Below, piece after piece: positions 11,577 to 20,469 of a DNA stretch of 64,000 nt. Every line of letters starts with the position of its first letter. Positions within the stretch are counted from its first letter, which is position 1. The position numbers and the translations under genes were made by a program. The DNA comes from Actinomyces sp. oral taxon 414. Its GTDB lineage: Bacteria; Actinomycetota; Actinomycetes; Actinomycetales; Actinomycetaceae. The notes below the pieces were generated by a model. It had not been told where the DNA came from. It ran no database searches and saw nothing but the letters and a program-made list of their open reading frames with translations. The stretch covers positions 1,674,001 through 1,738,000 of the forward strand of contig NZ_CP012590.1 in NCBI RefSeq assembly GCF_001278845.1, read 5' to 3'.

Positions 11577-12251
11577 TCAGCGCAGCGTGTCGGCCAGATC
11601 CCCGATGCGCCCGAGAAGACCGCCCAGGTAGCGCGGCGAGTCATCGGTGGACAGCATGCGCGCCAGCGTCATCGCCTCGTCCACGGCGACCGGGGCGTCG
11701 ACGTCGTCGTTCCACACGATCTCCCACGTGGCGACCCTGGCGATCGCGCGGTCGACCGCCGGCATGCGCGCCAGCGCCCAGCCCTGGGCGTAGGTCTCGA
11801 TGGCCTCGTCGACCTCCGCCAGGTGATCGGCCACACCGGCGAGGATCTCGCGCGCGTAGGCGGGAGCCGGTGTGTGGTTGGCTGAGCGCTCGGCGCGCTC
11901 GGCAGCCAGGTCGCGCAGTGCCTCGGCGGCCTCAGACTCATCGGGGCGGGCATTGCGGGCCTCATCGCGCCCGTCGTAGTCGCCGTGCCCGTCGTAATCG
12001 TCGTAATCGCCGTGTTCGCCGTAATCGGCGGCCCGGCTGTGGTCGGGGCGCAGCAGGCCGCGCTGGTCGGCCTCGAAGAGGATCTCGACGGCGCGGCGGC
12101 GCGCCTTGGTGCGGGCCGTGACGGAGTGCTTGATGCCGCGAGCGCGCGCGGCCGCGCCGTCGGAGCCGGCGTCGGCGGCCTCCTGCGGGGCGGACCGGGC
12201 GGCCGGGCCGTCCGCGGCGGACCGGGCGGCCGGGGTGCCGGAGGCGGACAT
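11577..12251 (-). CDS. nusB: Transcription antitermination factor NusB
   Basis: NusB with NusE binds boxA RNA to support rRNA antitermination. The protein has 224 residues against ~140-160 usually. The family core is clear: ARTKARRRAVEILFEADQRG at residues ~46-65, then VADHLAEVDEAIETYAQGW and MPAVDRAIARVATWEI in the second half. Between them sits a ~50-residue low-complexity insertion rich in Asp, Tyr and Gly (DYGEHGDYDDYDGHGDYDG) plus acidic helix. The N-terminus is a 45-residue Ala-rich extension. The ATG at 12251 overlaps the efp stop (TGATG). Confidence 0.93.
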   Translation of the reverse strand: MSASGTPAARSAADGPAARSAPQEAADAGSDGAAARARGIKHSVTARTKARRRAVEILFEADQRGLLRPDHSRAADYGEHGDYDDYDGHGDYDGRDEARNARPDESEAAEALRDLAAERAERSANHTPAPAYAREILAGVADHLAEVDEAIETYAQGWALARMPAVDRAIARVATWEIVWNDDVDAPVAVDEAMTLARMLSTDDSPRYLGGLLGRIGDLADTLR

Positions 12252-12814
12252 CAGTCGCTGACGCGGGAGATGTAGGCGCCCGAGCGGGTGTCGACCTTGA
12301 CCCGGTCCCCTTCGTTGAGGAAGAGCGGGACCTGGATCTCGGCGCCGGTCTCCAGCGTGGCGGGCTTGGTGCCGGCCGACGAGCGGTCGCCCTGGAGGCC
12401 GGGCTCGGTGTGGGAGACGGTCAGGACGACGGCGGCGGGCAGCTCGACGAACAGGACGTTGTCGTCGTGGAAGGCGACGATGACGTCCTGGCCCTCGAGC
12501 ATGTAGGCGGCGGCGTCGCCGACGGTGGCGGCGGGCACGTAGGTCTGCTCGTAGGATTTGAGGTCCATGAAGACGAAGTCTTCGCCGTCCCGGTAGGAGA
12601 ACTGCATGTCGCGGCGGTCGACGGTGGCGGTGTCGATCTTGAGGCCGGCGTTGAACGTTCTGTCGACGGTCTTGCCGGACAGGACGTTCTTGATCTTGGT
12701 GCGCACAAAGGCGGGGCCCTTGCCCGGCTTGACGTGCTGGAACTCGACAACCTGCCACAGCTGGCCGTCGATGTTGAGCACGAGGCCGTTCCTCAGGTCG
12801 TTCGTCGTTGCCAC
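12251..12814 (-). CDS. efp: Translation elongation factor P
   Basis: EF-P rescues ribosomes stalled at polyproline; the many Pro-rich proteins encoded here would depend on it. It has 187 residues, the canonical length, if GTG 12814 ([16 protein letters not shown]) is the start; GAGGAAA lies 6 nt upstream. The modified-Lys loop is [13 protein letters not shown]-like and two OB domains follow, ending in [18 protein letters not shown]. An upstream GTG would add five residues and destroy the ribosome binding site. nusB is translationally coupled behind it. Confidence 0.97.
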   Translation of the reverse strand: MATTNDLRNGLVLNIDGQLWQVVEFQHVKPGKGPAFVRTKIKNVLSGKTVDRTFNAGLKIDTATVDRRDMQFSYRDGEDFVFMDLKSYEQTYVPAATVGDAAAYMLEGQDVIVAFHDDNVLFVELPAAVVLTVSHTEPGLQGDRSSAGTKPATLETGAEIQVPLFLNEGDRVKVDTRSGAYISRVSD

Positions 12815-12864
12815 GGGCGGTTTCCTCACTGTCGGGGGGACTTGCGAAGTCTTGGAACGGCGCG

Positions 12865-12870
12865 AGTCTA
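12865..12870 (-). promoter_or_regulatory. Possible -10 of the efp-nusB transcript
   Basis: TAGACT on the minus strand, 50 nt before the efp GTG. It would give a ~44-nt leader with a ribosome binding site. The -35 is not clear. Confidence 0.35.
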
Positions 12871-12986
12871 CCGCGAGGCCCCCGCCCGTCGGACGCGGGC
12901 TCCTGCGAGGCCCGTCACGAAGCCGCGCGGCGCGACGGGGCAGGGTCGCCCCGAGCGGGCCGGGGCGGTTGAGGGTGGCGACGGCG

Positions 12987-13664
12987 CTAGTGGAAGTCGG
13001 CGATGTCCTGCCCGATGGTCCTCCTGTCGCGCAGGCGGGCGAGGGTGGCGAAGCGCTCCTCGGCGTAGGGCAGGGATACGGTGCGCAGGAAGTCCGCCAT
13101 CTTGGCCTCGCCCTGCTGCTCGAACTCGTCGGCGAGGGAGCGGATGTCGTCGGGATGGCGGTTCTGGCTCATCTTGGCCTTGCCGCGCACCTGCTCGACG
13201 CCGACCCCGACGGCGACGATGGCGCGCGCCATGCGGGCGAGTTTGTCCTCCCCCACGGGCGCTAGGACGTCCTCGTGCTCCATGGCCCCGGTCAGGCGCC
13301 GGGCGACGTCCAGGGCGGCGGCGGGGTCGGCGTCGATACTGACCGGGCCGCGCACGTGGATGGTGATGTAGTCCCAGGTGGGGACGTTGGCCTTGACCTC
13401 GTTGGTGGCGTACCAGCGGGGCGAGACGTAGGCGTCGACGTCGTCGAGGATGACCAGGCCGGGGCCGGTGATCGGCTCGGTGACCTGGGGGTTGTTGCGC
13501 ACGAGGTGGGTCATGAGGGCACCGCGCTCCTCGTCGAGGTAGAAGGGCACCATGGTCGCCTCGGGGCCGAAGTCGTGGACGGTGACGAGGTTGCCCGCCC
13601 CGGGCCGGGTCAGCAGCCGGCGCGTGTAGTCCTCGGGCAGGGAGAAGTGTCGGGGGACGTACAT
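12987..13664 (-). CDS. FMN-binding negative transcriptional regulator (PaiB family)
   Basis: A 225-residue protein beginning [13 protein letters not shown]. It contains [19 protein letters not shown] at residues ~90-108 and [13 protein letters not shown] near residue 180, all characteristic of PaiB-like split-barrel FMN-binding proteins. PaiB was described as a regulator of degradative enzymes in Bacillus; the function here is only inferred. It lies between the aro cluster and efp but looks independently transcribed: TAGGGT lies 6 nt before the ATG, implying a leaderless mRNA, and 170 bp separate its stop from efp. Confidence 0.88.
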   Translation of the reverse strand: MYVPRHFSLPEDYTRRLLTRPGAGNLVTVHDFGPEATMVPFYLDEERGALMTHLVRNNPQVTEPITGPGLVILDDVDAYVSPRWYATNEVKANVPTWDYITIHVRGPVSIDADPAAALDVARRLTGAMEHEDVLAPVGEDKLARMARAIVAVGVGVEQVRGKAKMSQNRHPDDIRSLADEFEQQGEAKMADFLRTVSLPYAEERFATLARLRDRRTIGQDIADFH

Positions 13665-13670
13665 GGGCCG

Positions 13671-13676
13671 ACCCTA
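13671..13676 (-). promoter_or_regulatory. -10 element for the PaiB-like gene (leaderless)
   Basis: TAGGGT on the minus strand, followed by 6 nt and the ATG at 13664. No ribosome binding site is present. Confidence 0.5.
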
Positions 13677-13695
13677 GCCGACTGCCCCCTGTTCG

Positions 13696-14445
13696 TCAGG
13701 CCGTCGCGGATCGGGACGGGCCCGGGTCAGGGCGGGTTGTCTCCGGTGTCCCCGGTGCTCCGGGTGGGCGCGGGTCGGGGGCGGGCGCGCCGTCCCCGGC
13801 GTCGTCCTGCTCGCGCAGTACGGAGGCGGCGGCCTGCTCGGGCGTCGTGTCGGTGGTGTCGAGATTCAGGGAGGCCAGCTCCCGGCAGGCCGCCTCCCGG
13901 GCGCGCAGCATCTGCATGAAGGTGTGGTGGACATTGCCCAGGGCCACCGAGCGGGGTGCGTCCAGTCCGTTGCGTCCGGCCAGGCGCCGCGCGCTCGCCG
14001 TCAGTGCGACGACCCGCCCGCCGCCCGCCGTCAGGCGGCGCAGGAGTGCGCGCACGTCGGCGTCGGTCAGGCACCCCGAGCCCAGGGCCACGACCCCTCC
14101 GCGCCGGAGCGCCTCCTCCAGCAGGGCGCGGGCGGCGAGGGCCTCGACGCGGCGGTAGCGGCGCTCACCGGCCGCCACCAGGGCCAGGTCGGGGCCGGTG
14201 CCGAGAGCGGCGGCGACGGCGGCGGCCAGGTCGGCGAAGGGGGCGCCCGTCGCCTGTGCGAGGGCGCGGCCCACGCTCGTGCACCCCGCCCCCGGCGGTC
14301 CGATGAGCACGACGGCGCCGCCCCGCCCGGCCGGCGCACCGGCGCGGTCCGCGGCCCCGTCCGGCCCGGAGCCCGGCGCCCGCCCCCGGCGGTGCTCGGG
14401 ATCGTCCACTGGCTCGCCGCCCGCGCCCGGGCCCGCGGCGCTCAC
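13696..14445 (-). CDS. Shikimate-kinase-like protein with degenerate P-loop
   Basis: A 249-residue protein with the overall shikimate kinase pattern: P-loop region VVLIGPPGAGCTSVGRALA at ~45, FADLAAAV after it, ERRYRRVEA, VALGSGCL in place of the GGG(A/G) motif, and LNLDTTDTTPEQAA near the end. The Walker A lysine is Cys (GxGCT instead of GxGKS/T), and the Arg of the lid RPLL motif is not evident. It is therefore probably not an active kinase. Its GTG start overlaps the stop of the aroK-aroB fusion (GTGA), so it is made with the aro enzymes and may be regulatory or structural. Both ends are low complexity. Confidence 0.75.
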   Translation of the reverse strand: MSAAGPGAGGEPVDDPEHRRGRAPGSGPDGAADRAGAPAGRGGAVVLIGPPGAGCTSVGRALAQATGAPFADLAAAVAAALGTGPDLALVAAGERRYRRVEALAARALLEEALRRGGVVALGSGCLTDADVRALLRRLTAGGGRVVALTASARRLAGRNGLDAPRSVALGNVHHTFMQMLRAREAACRELASLNLDTTDTTPEQAAASVLREQDDAGDGAPAPDPRPPGAPGTPETTRPDPGPSRSATA

Positions 14446-16496
14446 GCCCCGGACCCGGTGACGGCCCCGTGGGCCGCGCGCAGGACGGCCTCGTCGGGCA
14501 CGACGCCGCGCACAGGGCGGGCGACGTCGTCGAGCAGGACCATGCGGATGCGACCGGCGCGCACCTTCTTGTCCGAGGCCATGGCGCGGGCCAGTTCCTC
14601 GAAGCGGTCCGCCCCCTGTTTGAAGGACACCGGCAGGCCGGCTGCCGCCAGGGCCTGGCGGTGCAGGGCGACGACGGCGGGGTCCAGGCGGCCCAGGGCG
14701 CGGGCGACCTCCGCGGCGAAGACGCAGCCCACGGCCACGGCCTCCCCGTGGCGCCAGGCGTAGCCGGTGACCCTCTCAATGGCGTGGGCGTAGGTGTGCC
14801 CGTAGTTGAGGATCTCCCGGGCCCCCGCCTCGGCGGGGTCGACGCCCACCACGGCGGCCTTGACGGCCGCGCAGCGGGCCACGAGTTCGGCCAGCACCGG
14901 GGCGTCCCAGCGCTTCAGGTCGGCCGGGTCGGCCATGACGCGGTCCAGGATGACGGGGTCGGCGATGAAGCCGCACTTGACGACCTCGCCCAGGCCCGCG
15001 CGCAGCTCGGCCGCGGGCAGGTCGGCCAGGGCGTCCAGGTCGCACACGACGGCGGCCGGGGCGTGGAAGGCGCCCACGAGGTTCTTGCCGGCGGGGGTGT
15101 CGATCCCCGTCTTGCCCCCGATGGCCGCGTCGACCATGGCCAGCAGGGTCGTGGGGACCTGGACGACGGGCACGCCGCGCAGCCAGGTGGCGGCGGCGAA
15201 GCCCGCCAGGTCCGTGGTCGCCCCGCCGCCCAGGCCGACGACGGCGCCGTCCCGCCCCAGGCGCAGCTCGCCCAGGCGCCCCCACACCGACTCCAGGACG
15301 GCGGCGGTCTTGGCGGCCTCCCCGCCGGGCACCTCGACGAGTTCCGCGCGCAGGCCGGCCCCGGTCAGGGTTCGCCGCGCATCCTCGGCCCGGCCCGCCA
15401 GGGCGTCGGCGTGGATGAGGGCCACGCCCCCGGCCCCGCCGCCGGCGGCGCCGAGGACGGCGCGCACGATCTCCTCGGACAGGTCGTGGCCGACGACGAT
15501 CTCGTAGGGCCGGGCGCCGGCGACACCCAGGCGCAGGGCGCCGCGCGGGTCGGGCTCGAGGGGTTGGGGCGGGAGCACGGGGATGGCCTCGCCGCCGGCC
15601 GGTGTCGCCGGTGTCGCCTCTGCCCGGGCCGCCGGGGCGGGGGCCGCCCGAACGGTTCCGCCCCGGACCGCCCCCGCCGGGTCCGGGTGGGCCCCGGCCC
15701 GGGCGGGGGCGTCCCGACGCGGGGAGTCGGCCCGGGACCGCTCCGGCGGGCCCGGCGGGTCCGGGTGGTGCGCGACCGCGGACAGGGCCCGGGCCGTGTC
15801 GGGGGCCTGCGCCCCCAGGGCCACCAGCACCAGGGCGGCCACCTGCTCGGGCGTGAGGCCGTCGGTGGGCACGGTCAGCGTGGACACCTGCGCGTACAGG
15901 GGCCCGCGCCGGGCGTGGAGGGCCTCCATGCGGGCCAGGACCGCGGCGGCGCCCGCGGCGGATCCGGCCTCGGCGGCGCCCAGGGCGGATCCGGCCGCGT
16001 CGCTGCCGGCCGCGGAGGCGCCCGCGGCAGCGGCGTCGGGCCCCACCCCGGTTTGGGCGGCGTCGGAGTCGGCGGCCGGGTCGGGCCCGATCACGGGCCG
16101 GCCGGCGCCGTCGCCGACGTGGGCGGCGGCGGTGCCCGGGGAGGCCGCCAGGTGAATGACGGTGCGGCCGGCCAGGAGCGCGCGGTTCTCCTCGCGCAGG
16201 ATCGCGCCGCCGCCCAGCGCGACCACGCCCTGCGCGCCCGCCTGGGCGCCCAGCACGGCGCGCAGCGCGCGGGTCTCGCGGTCGCGGAAGGACTCCTCTC
16301 CCTCCCGGGCGAAGATCTGGGGGATGGTCATCCGGGCCCGGCGGCGGATCTCGGCGTCGGTGTCGGTCGCCTGAACCCCCAGGGCGGCGGCCAGCAGCCG
16401 CGCCACGGTGGTCTTGCCGGCCCCGGGCAGCCCCACGAGCAGGAGGGGGAAGCGGACGCCGGTCAGGGTGATGCGGGGCTCGTGTCGGGGGGCCAT
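14442..16496 (-). CDS. aroKB: Fused shikimate kinase / 3-dehydroquinate synthase (AroK-AroB)
   Basis: A 684-residue two-domain protein. Residues ~15-260 are shikimate kinase: Walker A VGLPGAGKTTVARLL, TDTDAEI, SFRDRE, VALGGGAI. An unusual ~45-residue Ala-rich insertion sits after the lid motif GRPVIGP. A Pro/Ala-rich linker leads to 3-dehydroquinate synthase (~315-684), with GLGGGATTDLAGFAAATWLR, PTTLLAMVDAAIGGKTGID and the metal-binding NYGHTYAHAIE. It covers steps 2 and 5 of chorismate synthesis. AroK-AroB fusions are known in bifidobacteria and other actinobacteria. ATG 16496 lies 32 bp behind aroC. Confidence 0.95.
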   Translation of the reverse strand: MAPRHEPRITLTGVRFPLLLVGLPGAGKTTVARLLAAALGVQATDTDAEIRRRARMTIPQIFAREGEESFRDRETRALRAVLGAQAGAQGVVALGGGAILREENRALLAGRTVIHLAASPGTAAAHVGDGAGRPVIGPDPAADSDAAQTGVGPDAAAAGASAAGSDAAGSALGAAEAGSAAGAAAVLARMEALHARRGPLYAQVSTLTVPTDGLTPEQVAALVLVALGAQAPDTARALSAVAHHPDPPGPPERSRADSPRRDAPARAGAHPDPAGAVRGGTVRAAPAPAARAEATPATPAGGEAIPVLPPQPLEPDPRGALRLGVAGARPYEIVVGHDLSEEIVRAVLGAAGGGAGGVALIHADALAGRAEDARRTLTGAGLRAELVEVPGGEAAKTAAVLESVWGRLGELRLGRDGAVVGLGGGATTDLAGFAAATWLRGVPVVQVPTTLLAMVDAAIGGKTGIDTPAGKNLVGAFHAPAAVVCDLDALADLPAAELRAGLGEVVKCGFIADPVILDRVMADPADLKRWDAPVLAELVARCAAVKAAVVGVDPAEAGAREILNYGHTYAHAIERVTGYAWRHGEAVAVGCVFAAEVARALGRLDPAVVALHRQALAAAGLPVSFKQGADRFEELARAMASDKKVRAGRIRMVLLDDVARPVRGVVPDEAVLRAAHGAVTGSGA

Positions 16497-16528
16497 GGTG
16501 CTTCCTTCCCTCTTCCTTCCCTGCGGGC

Positions 16529-17749
16529 TCACCACCGGGTGCGCTCGGCGACCCGGTCGAGGTAGGCGGTCAGGTTGCGGCGGGCCTCGGCCACGCAGTC
16601 GCCCCCGGTCTTGTCGGTGAGGGCGTCGGCCAGGACGAGGGCGACCATGGCCTGGGCGATGACCGCCCCGGGCACGACCGCGGTGGTGTCCGAGCGCTGG
16701 TGCAGCGCCGTGGCGGCCTCGCCGGTGGCCAGGTCCACGGTGCGCAGCGCCCGGGGCACCGTCGAGATGGGCTTGTAGGCGGCGCGCACGACGACGTCGG
16801 AGCCGTTGGACATCCCGCCCTCGACGCCCCCGGCCAGGTTGGAAGCCCGCTCCACCCGCCCGTCGTGCACTGCCAGGATCTCGTCGTGGGCCCGGCTGCC
16901 GCGCATCGCCGCCTGGGCGAAGCCCCGCCCGATCTCCACGCCCTTGACGGCCTGGATGCCCATGAGCGCCCCGGCCAGGCGGGCGTCGAGGCGGCGGTCG
17001 GCCTCGACGTGGGTGCCCAGGCCCACCGGCACCGGGGTGGCGATGACCTCCACCACGCCGCCCACGGTGTCCCCGGCCCGCCTGGCGGCGTCGATCTGCT
17101 CGACCATGGCCCGGCTGGTGGCCGGGTCCGTGCAGCGCACCGGGTCGGCGCTCAGGCGCTGCTCGTCGTCGGGCGTGGGGCGGGGGATGTCCTCGTCCAG
17201 GGCGACAGAGCCGATGCGCACCACGTGGCTGACCAGGCGGGTGCCTGCCACCTGCTCCAGCAGCGCCTCGGCAACGGCGCCCAGGGCGACCCGGGCCGCG
17301 GTCTGACGGGCGGAGGCCCGCTCGAGCACGGGGCGGACCTCGGGCAGGTCGTACTTGAGCACGCCGGCCAGGTCCGCGTGGCCGGGCCGGGGGCGGGTGA
17401 GCGGGCGGTTGCGGGCGATCTCGCGCTCGTCGCCGGTGCCGGCGTCCACCAGGAGGGCGGCCGGGTCCACCGGGTCGGCGCTCATGACGGCGGACCACGC
17501 GGGCCACTCGGAGTTGCGGATGAGGATGGCCACGGGCCCGCCCATGGTGCGCCCGTGGCGGATCCCGCCCAGGACGGCGACCTCGTCGGCCTCGAAGGCC
17601 TGGCGGGCGCCGCGCCCGTGGCCGAGGCGGCGGCGGGCCAGGGCGGCGCGGATCGTGTCGGTCGTGATCTGCACGCCCGCGGGAACCCCCTCGATGAGGG
17701 CGGTCAGGGCTTCGCCGTGGGACTCCCCGGCAGTCATCCATCGCAGCAT
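16529..17749 (-). CDS. aroC: Chorismate synthase
   Basis: Converts EPSP to chorismate using reduced FMN. The protein has 406 residues. Family motifs include [20 protein letters not shown] at the start, [14 protein letters not shown] near 120, [15 protein letters not shown] and [20 protein letters not shown] near the end. I chose ATG 17749 because the family almost always begins ML(R/K)W.TAGESHG. A start at 17761 would add four residues and form an ATGA overlap with the aroE stop, so it is a reasonable alternative. Confidence 0.95.
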   Translation of the reverse strand: MLRWMTAGESHGEALTALIEGVPAGVQITTDTIRAALARRRLGHGRGARQAFEADEVAVLGGIRHGRTMGGPVAILIRNSEWPAWSAVMSADPVDPAALLVDAGTGDEREIARNRPLTRPRPGHADLAGVLKYDLPEVRPVLERASARQTAARVALGAVAEALLEQVAGTRLVSHVVRIGSVALDEDIPRPTPDDEQRLSADPVRCTDPATSRAMVEQIDAARRAGDTVGGVVEVIATPVPVGLGTHVEADRRLDARLAGALMGIQAVKGVEIGRGFAQAAMRGSRAHDEILAVHDGRVERASNLAGGVEGGMSNGSDVVVRAAYKPISTVPRALRTVDLATGEAATALHQRSDTTAVVPGAVIAQAMVALVLADALTDKTGGDCVAEARRNLTAYLDRVAERTRW

Positions 17750-17757
17750 GGCGCCGA

Positions 17758-18756
17758 TCATCCCACAGGATCCCGGCCCGCCTCATCCGCATCCGCCCCG
17801 CGGGCCCCGGCCGGGGCGGACCGGGAGCGCGCGTCCAGGGCGGCGGCCAGGGCGGCGCGCATGGGGGCGAGCCGGGGGCGGCGCCCGGTCATGAGCCCCA
17901 CCTGCGGCGCCGCCTGGTGCAGCAGCATGAGCCACCCGGGGGCCACGGCGCCGCCCCCCGCCCGCCAGGCCGCGGCCAGCGCGGTGGGCCAGGGGTCGTA
18001 GACGACGTCGAGCAGGAGGGCGCCGGCGTCCAGGCGCGCCCCGCCGAGCACGTCGGCCAGGGCGGGGGCGAGCACGTCGGCGGCGCCGGCGGTCACGGTG
18101 GAGACGACCACCTGCGCCCCGGCCATGGCCTCGGCCACCCGCCGGTTGGAGCGGGGGTCGTCCGGCCGCCACGCGGGCGTCTCGATCTCCAGGCCCATCC
18201 GGCGGGCGGCGGCGGCGGCCCGGCGCGGGCCGGCGTGGTTGCGGGCGGCCACAATGAGGCGGGCGGCGCCGAGCTCGGCCAGCGCCGCCAGGGCGGAGCA
18301 GGCGGTGGCCCCCGAGCCCAGGACCAGGGCCGTGGCCCCCTCGGCCCGCCAGGCCCCGCCGCCGGCCTCCCGCAGGGCGCCGACGACGCCGGCCACGTCG
18401 GTGTTGAAGCCAGCCAGCAGCGCCGGGCCGGTCCCGCAGCGCTGGGCGACGACGGTGTTGGCCGCGCCGACCGCGGCGGCCAGGGGGTCGACGACGTCCA
18501 GGGCGGGCAGCATCGCCTGCTTGTGCGGCATGGTCACGCTCAGGCCCGCCCAGACGGGCCCCGGGCCGCAGGGGGCGGCCAGCTCGGCCAGCACCCCGGT
18601 CAGGGCGTCGGGGGCGACGTCGCGCAGGACGTACTCCCAGCCCTCCAGTCCCAGGTCCGCGTAGGCGGCGCGGTGCAGCACCGGCGACAGCGAGTGCGCG
18701 ACCGGCGATCCTATGACGGCCGCGCGGTGTCGCGGCGCGGGGTCCGTCGTCGTCAT
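17758..18756 (-). CDS. aroE: Shikimate dehydrogenase
   Basis: NADP-dependent reduction of 3-dehydroshikimate. It has 332 residues. The substrate loop [31 protein letters not shown] (catalytic Lys), NTVVAQ and FNTDVAGVV are present, as is the nucleotide motif [15 protein letters not shown] near residue 145. The last ~40 residues are an Ala/Arg-rich extension. It lies 16 bp after mltG and overlaps or abuts aroC. Confidence 0.95.
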   Translation of the reverse strand: MTTTDPAPRHRAAVIGSPVAHSLSPVLHRAAYADLGLEGWEYVLRDVAPDALTGVLAELAAPCGPGPVWAGLSVTMPHKQAMLPALDVVDPLAAAVGAANTVVAQRCGTGPALLAGFNTDVAGVVGALREAGGGAWRAEGATALVLGSGATACSALAALAELGAARLIVAARNHAGPRRAAAAARRMGLEIETPAWRPDDPRSNRRVAEAMAGAQVVVSTVTAGAADVLAPALADVLGGARLDAGALLLDVVYDPWPTALAAAWRAGGGAVAPGWLMLLHQAAPQVGLMTGRRPRLAPMRAALAAALDARSRSAPAGARGADADEAGRDPVG

Positions 18757-18772
18757 CCGCGCTCCGTCCGGC

Positions 18773-19969
18773 TCACGACTTGTGGGTGCCGCCGGAGCAC
18801 TTGGCCTCGTTGGCCGCGCAGTACTGCTGGAGGAGCTGCTCGTTGGCCTGCTGCTCGGCGTAGGTGCTGGCGAAGCGGGTCTCGCCGGTGTCGAGGTTGA
18901 TGGTGACGAAGTAGAGCCAGTCGCCGGCCGGCGGGTTGAGGACGGCGGTAATGGTCCCCTTGCCGGGGCTGCCGATGGGCGTGGGCGGCAGGCCCGCGTG
19001 GATGCGCGTGTTATAGGGGTTGGAGGCGTCCTCGAGCTCGGCCTGGGTGGGCATCCCCCCGCTGCGCCCGAGCCCGTAGAGGATGGTGGAGTCCATGCCG
19101 AGCTTGCCCTGGGTGTCGCCGTCGGTGTCGGCCAGCCGGTTGTCGATCACCCGGGCGACCTGGCCGTAGTAGGCGGGGGTCGCCTCGCGCTCGACGATCG
19201 AGGCCTTAATGAGGACGGTCTCGTAGTCGGCCTCCGCCACGCCCGCGTTCTTCAGGCGCGACACCGTCCGCCTGACCATTTCGGCGACGATCTCGGTGGC
19301 GGTCGCGTTCTCGGAGACGTTGTAGGTGTCGGGTGCGAGCCAGCCCTCGACGTGGCCGCCCGCCACCGCCGGCAGGCCGATGCCGGCGGCGTCGGCGAAG
19401 GCCGCGTCGACCTCGGCGGGGGTGAAGCCGCCGGTGGACATGAGCTTCTCCTTGACCTGGGTCTGGGTGAAGCCCTCCGGGATCGTCAGCCGGCGGGTCT
19501 GGGAGGCCGGGTCCAGGAGTGCGGCCACGGCGTTGGCGGCCGACATCTTGGTCTTGAGCGTGTAGATGCCCGCCTGGATATTGCCGGAGTTCGTATTGGC
19601 GGCGTAGGCGTCGGCGAAGGCGCCGACGCTGGCGACCACGCCCTTGTCGTAGAGGATCTGCCCGATCTCCTGGCCCGAGGCGCCGTCGGGTATCTCCACC
19701 TGGATCTCCGTCTCCCCGGGCCCCTTGTAGTCGGACACACTGGGGGCGGGCGCCGCCTCGCGCAAGCCGCGGTAGGCCCAGTAGCCGCCGTAGCCGGCGC
19801 CCGCCAGGAACAGGACGACAATGAGCGTGGTCACTATCCGGCGCCGACGCCGACGCCGCTTGCGCTCCTTGGTGCGGCGCTTGCGGTCGCGGCGGGTGGG
19901 CGGGGGCGAGTCGGCCGAACCCGCCGGGGGCTCGACACCGATCTGGGCGAAGAAGTCGTCCTGGCTCAC
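18773..19969 (-). CDS. mltG: Endolytic murein transglycosylase MltG (YceG-like)
   Basis: Membrane-anchored enzyme that cleaves nascent peptidoglycan and ends glycan strands. It has 398 residues. A very basic cytoplasmic N-terminus (RRDRKRRTKERKRRRRRRR) precedes one transmembrane segment (about 45-68). The YceG domain contains LTIPEGFTQTQVKEKL, GWLAPDTYNV and the catalytic-Glu motif IKASIVERE, then LGMDSTILYGL and NPYNTRIHAGLPPTPIGSPG. The GTG start at 19969 overlaps the ruvX stop in GTGA. The order alaS-ruvX-mltG-aroE is conserved in actinobacteria. Confidence 0.96.
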   Translation of the reverse strand: MSQDDFFAQIGVEPPAGSADSPPPTRRDRKRRTKERKRRRRRRRIVTTLIVVLFLAGAGYGGYWAYRGLREAAPAPSVSDYKGPGETEIQVEIPDGASGQEIGQILYDKGVVASVGAFADAYAANTNSGNIQAGIYTLKTKMSAANAVAALLDPASQTRRLTIPEGFTQTQVKEKLMSTGGFTPAEVDAAFADAAGIGLPAVAGGHVEGWLAPDTYNVSENATATEIVAEMVRRTVSRLKNAGVAEADYETVLIKASIVEREATPAYYGQVARVIDNRLADTDGDTQGKLGMDSTILYGLGRSGGMPTQAELEDASNPYNTRIHAGLPPTPIGSPGKGTITAVLNPPAGDWLYFVTINLDTGETRFASTYAEQQANEQLLQQYCAANEAKCSGGTHKS

Positions 19970-20442
19970 TGCCTGTCTCCCTGGGTCGATGGGACGGGCT
20001 CCCCCGCGGGAGCGCCGGTCCTCCTCTCGGTCTCGAGCGCGTGCTCGAGGATGACCACGGCCGCGGCCTGATCGACGACGCCGCGGAAGTCCTTGGCGTG
20101 GCGCCCCGCCTCGTGCAGCGCCTGGTGGGCCGAGACCGTCGTCAGCCGCTCGTCGACGAGTCGCACGGGCACCGGGGCGATGAGGGAGGCGAGCCGGCGG
20201 GCCCACCGGCGGGCGTCCCTGGTGGAGGACGAGGACCCCCCGCCCAGGCTGCGGGGCAGACCGACGACGGCCTCGATGGCCCCGTGGTCGGCCACCAGGT
20301 CGGCCGCCTCCTCCAGGTCGGCGCCCCAGCGGTCGCGTCTGAGCGTCGCCACCGGCACGGACAGGATCGCGTCGGCGTCGCACCGGGCCACGCCCACGCG
20401 CGCCCCGCCCACGTCGAAGGCCATCCTGATTCCCGTGCGCAT
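19966..20442 (-). CDS. ruvX: Putative Holliday junction resolvase / pre-16S rRNA nuclease (YqgF)
   Basis: A 158-residue RNase H-fold protein. Motifs are MAFDVGGARVGVARCD (first catalytic Asp), AVVGLPRSLGG, VRLVDERLTTVSA and DQAAAVVILEHAL, as in YqgF/RuvX. E. coli YqgF matures the 16S rRNA 5' end; the resolvase name is historical. It lies between alaS (26 bp) and mltG (4-bp overlap). Confidence 0.94.
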   Translation of the reverse strand: MRTGIRMAFDVGGARVGVARCDADAILSVPVATLRRDRWGADLEEAADLVADHGAIEAVVGLPRSLGGGSSSSTRDARRWARRLASLIAPVPVRLVDERLTTVSAHQALHEAGRHAKDFRGVVDQAAAVVILEHALETERRTGAPAGEPVPSTQGDRQ

Positions 20443-20469
20443 CGGCGTCCTCCTCCCCGTCCCCGGGTT

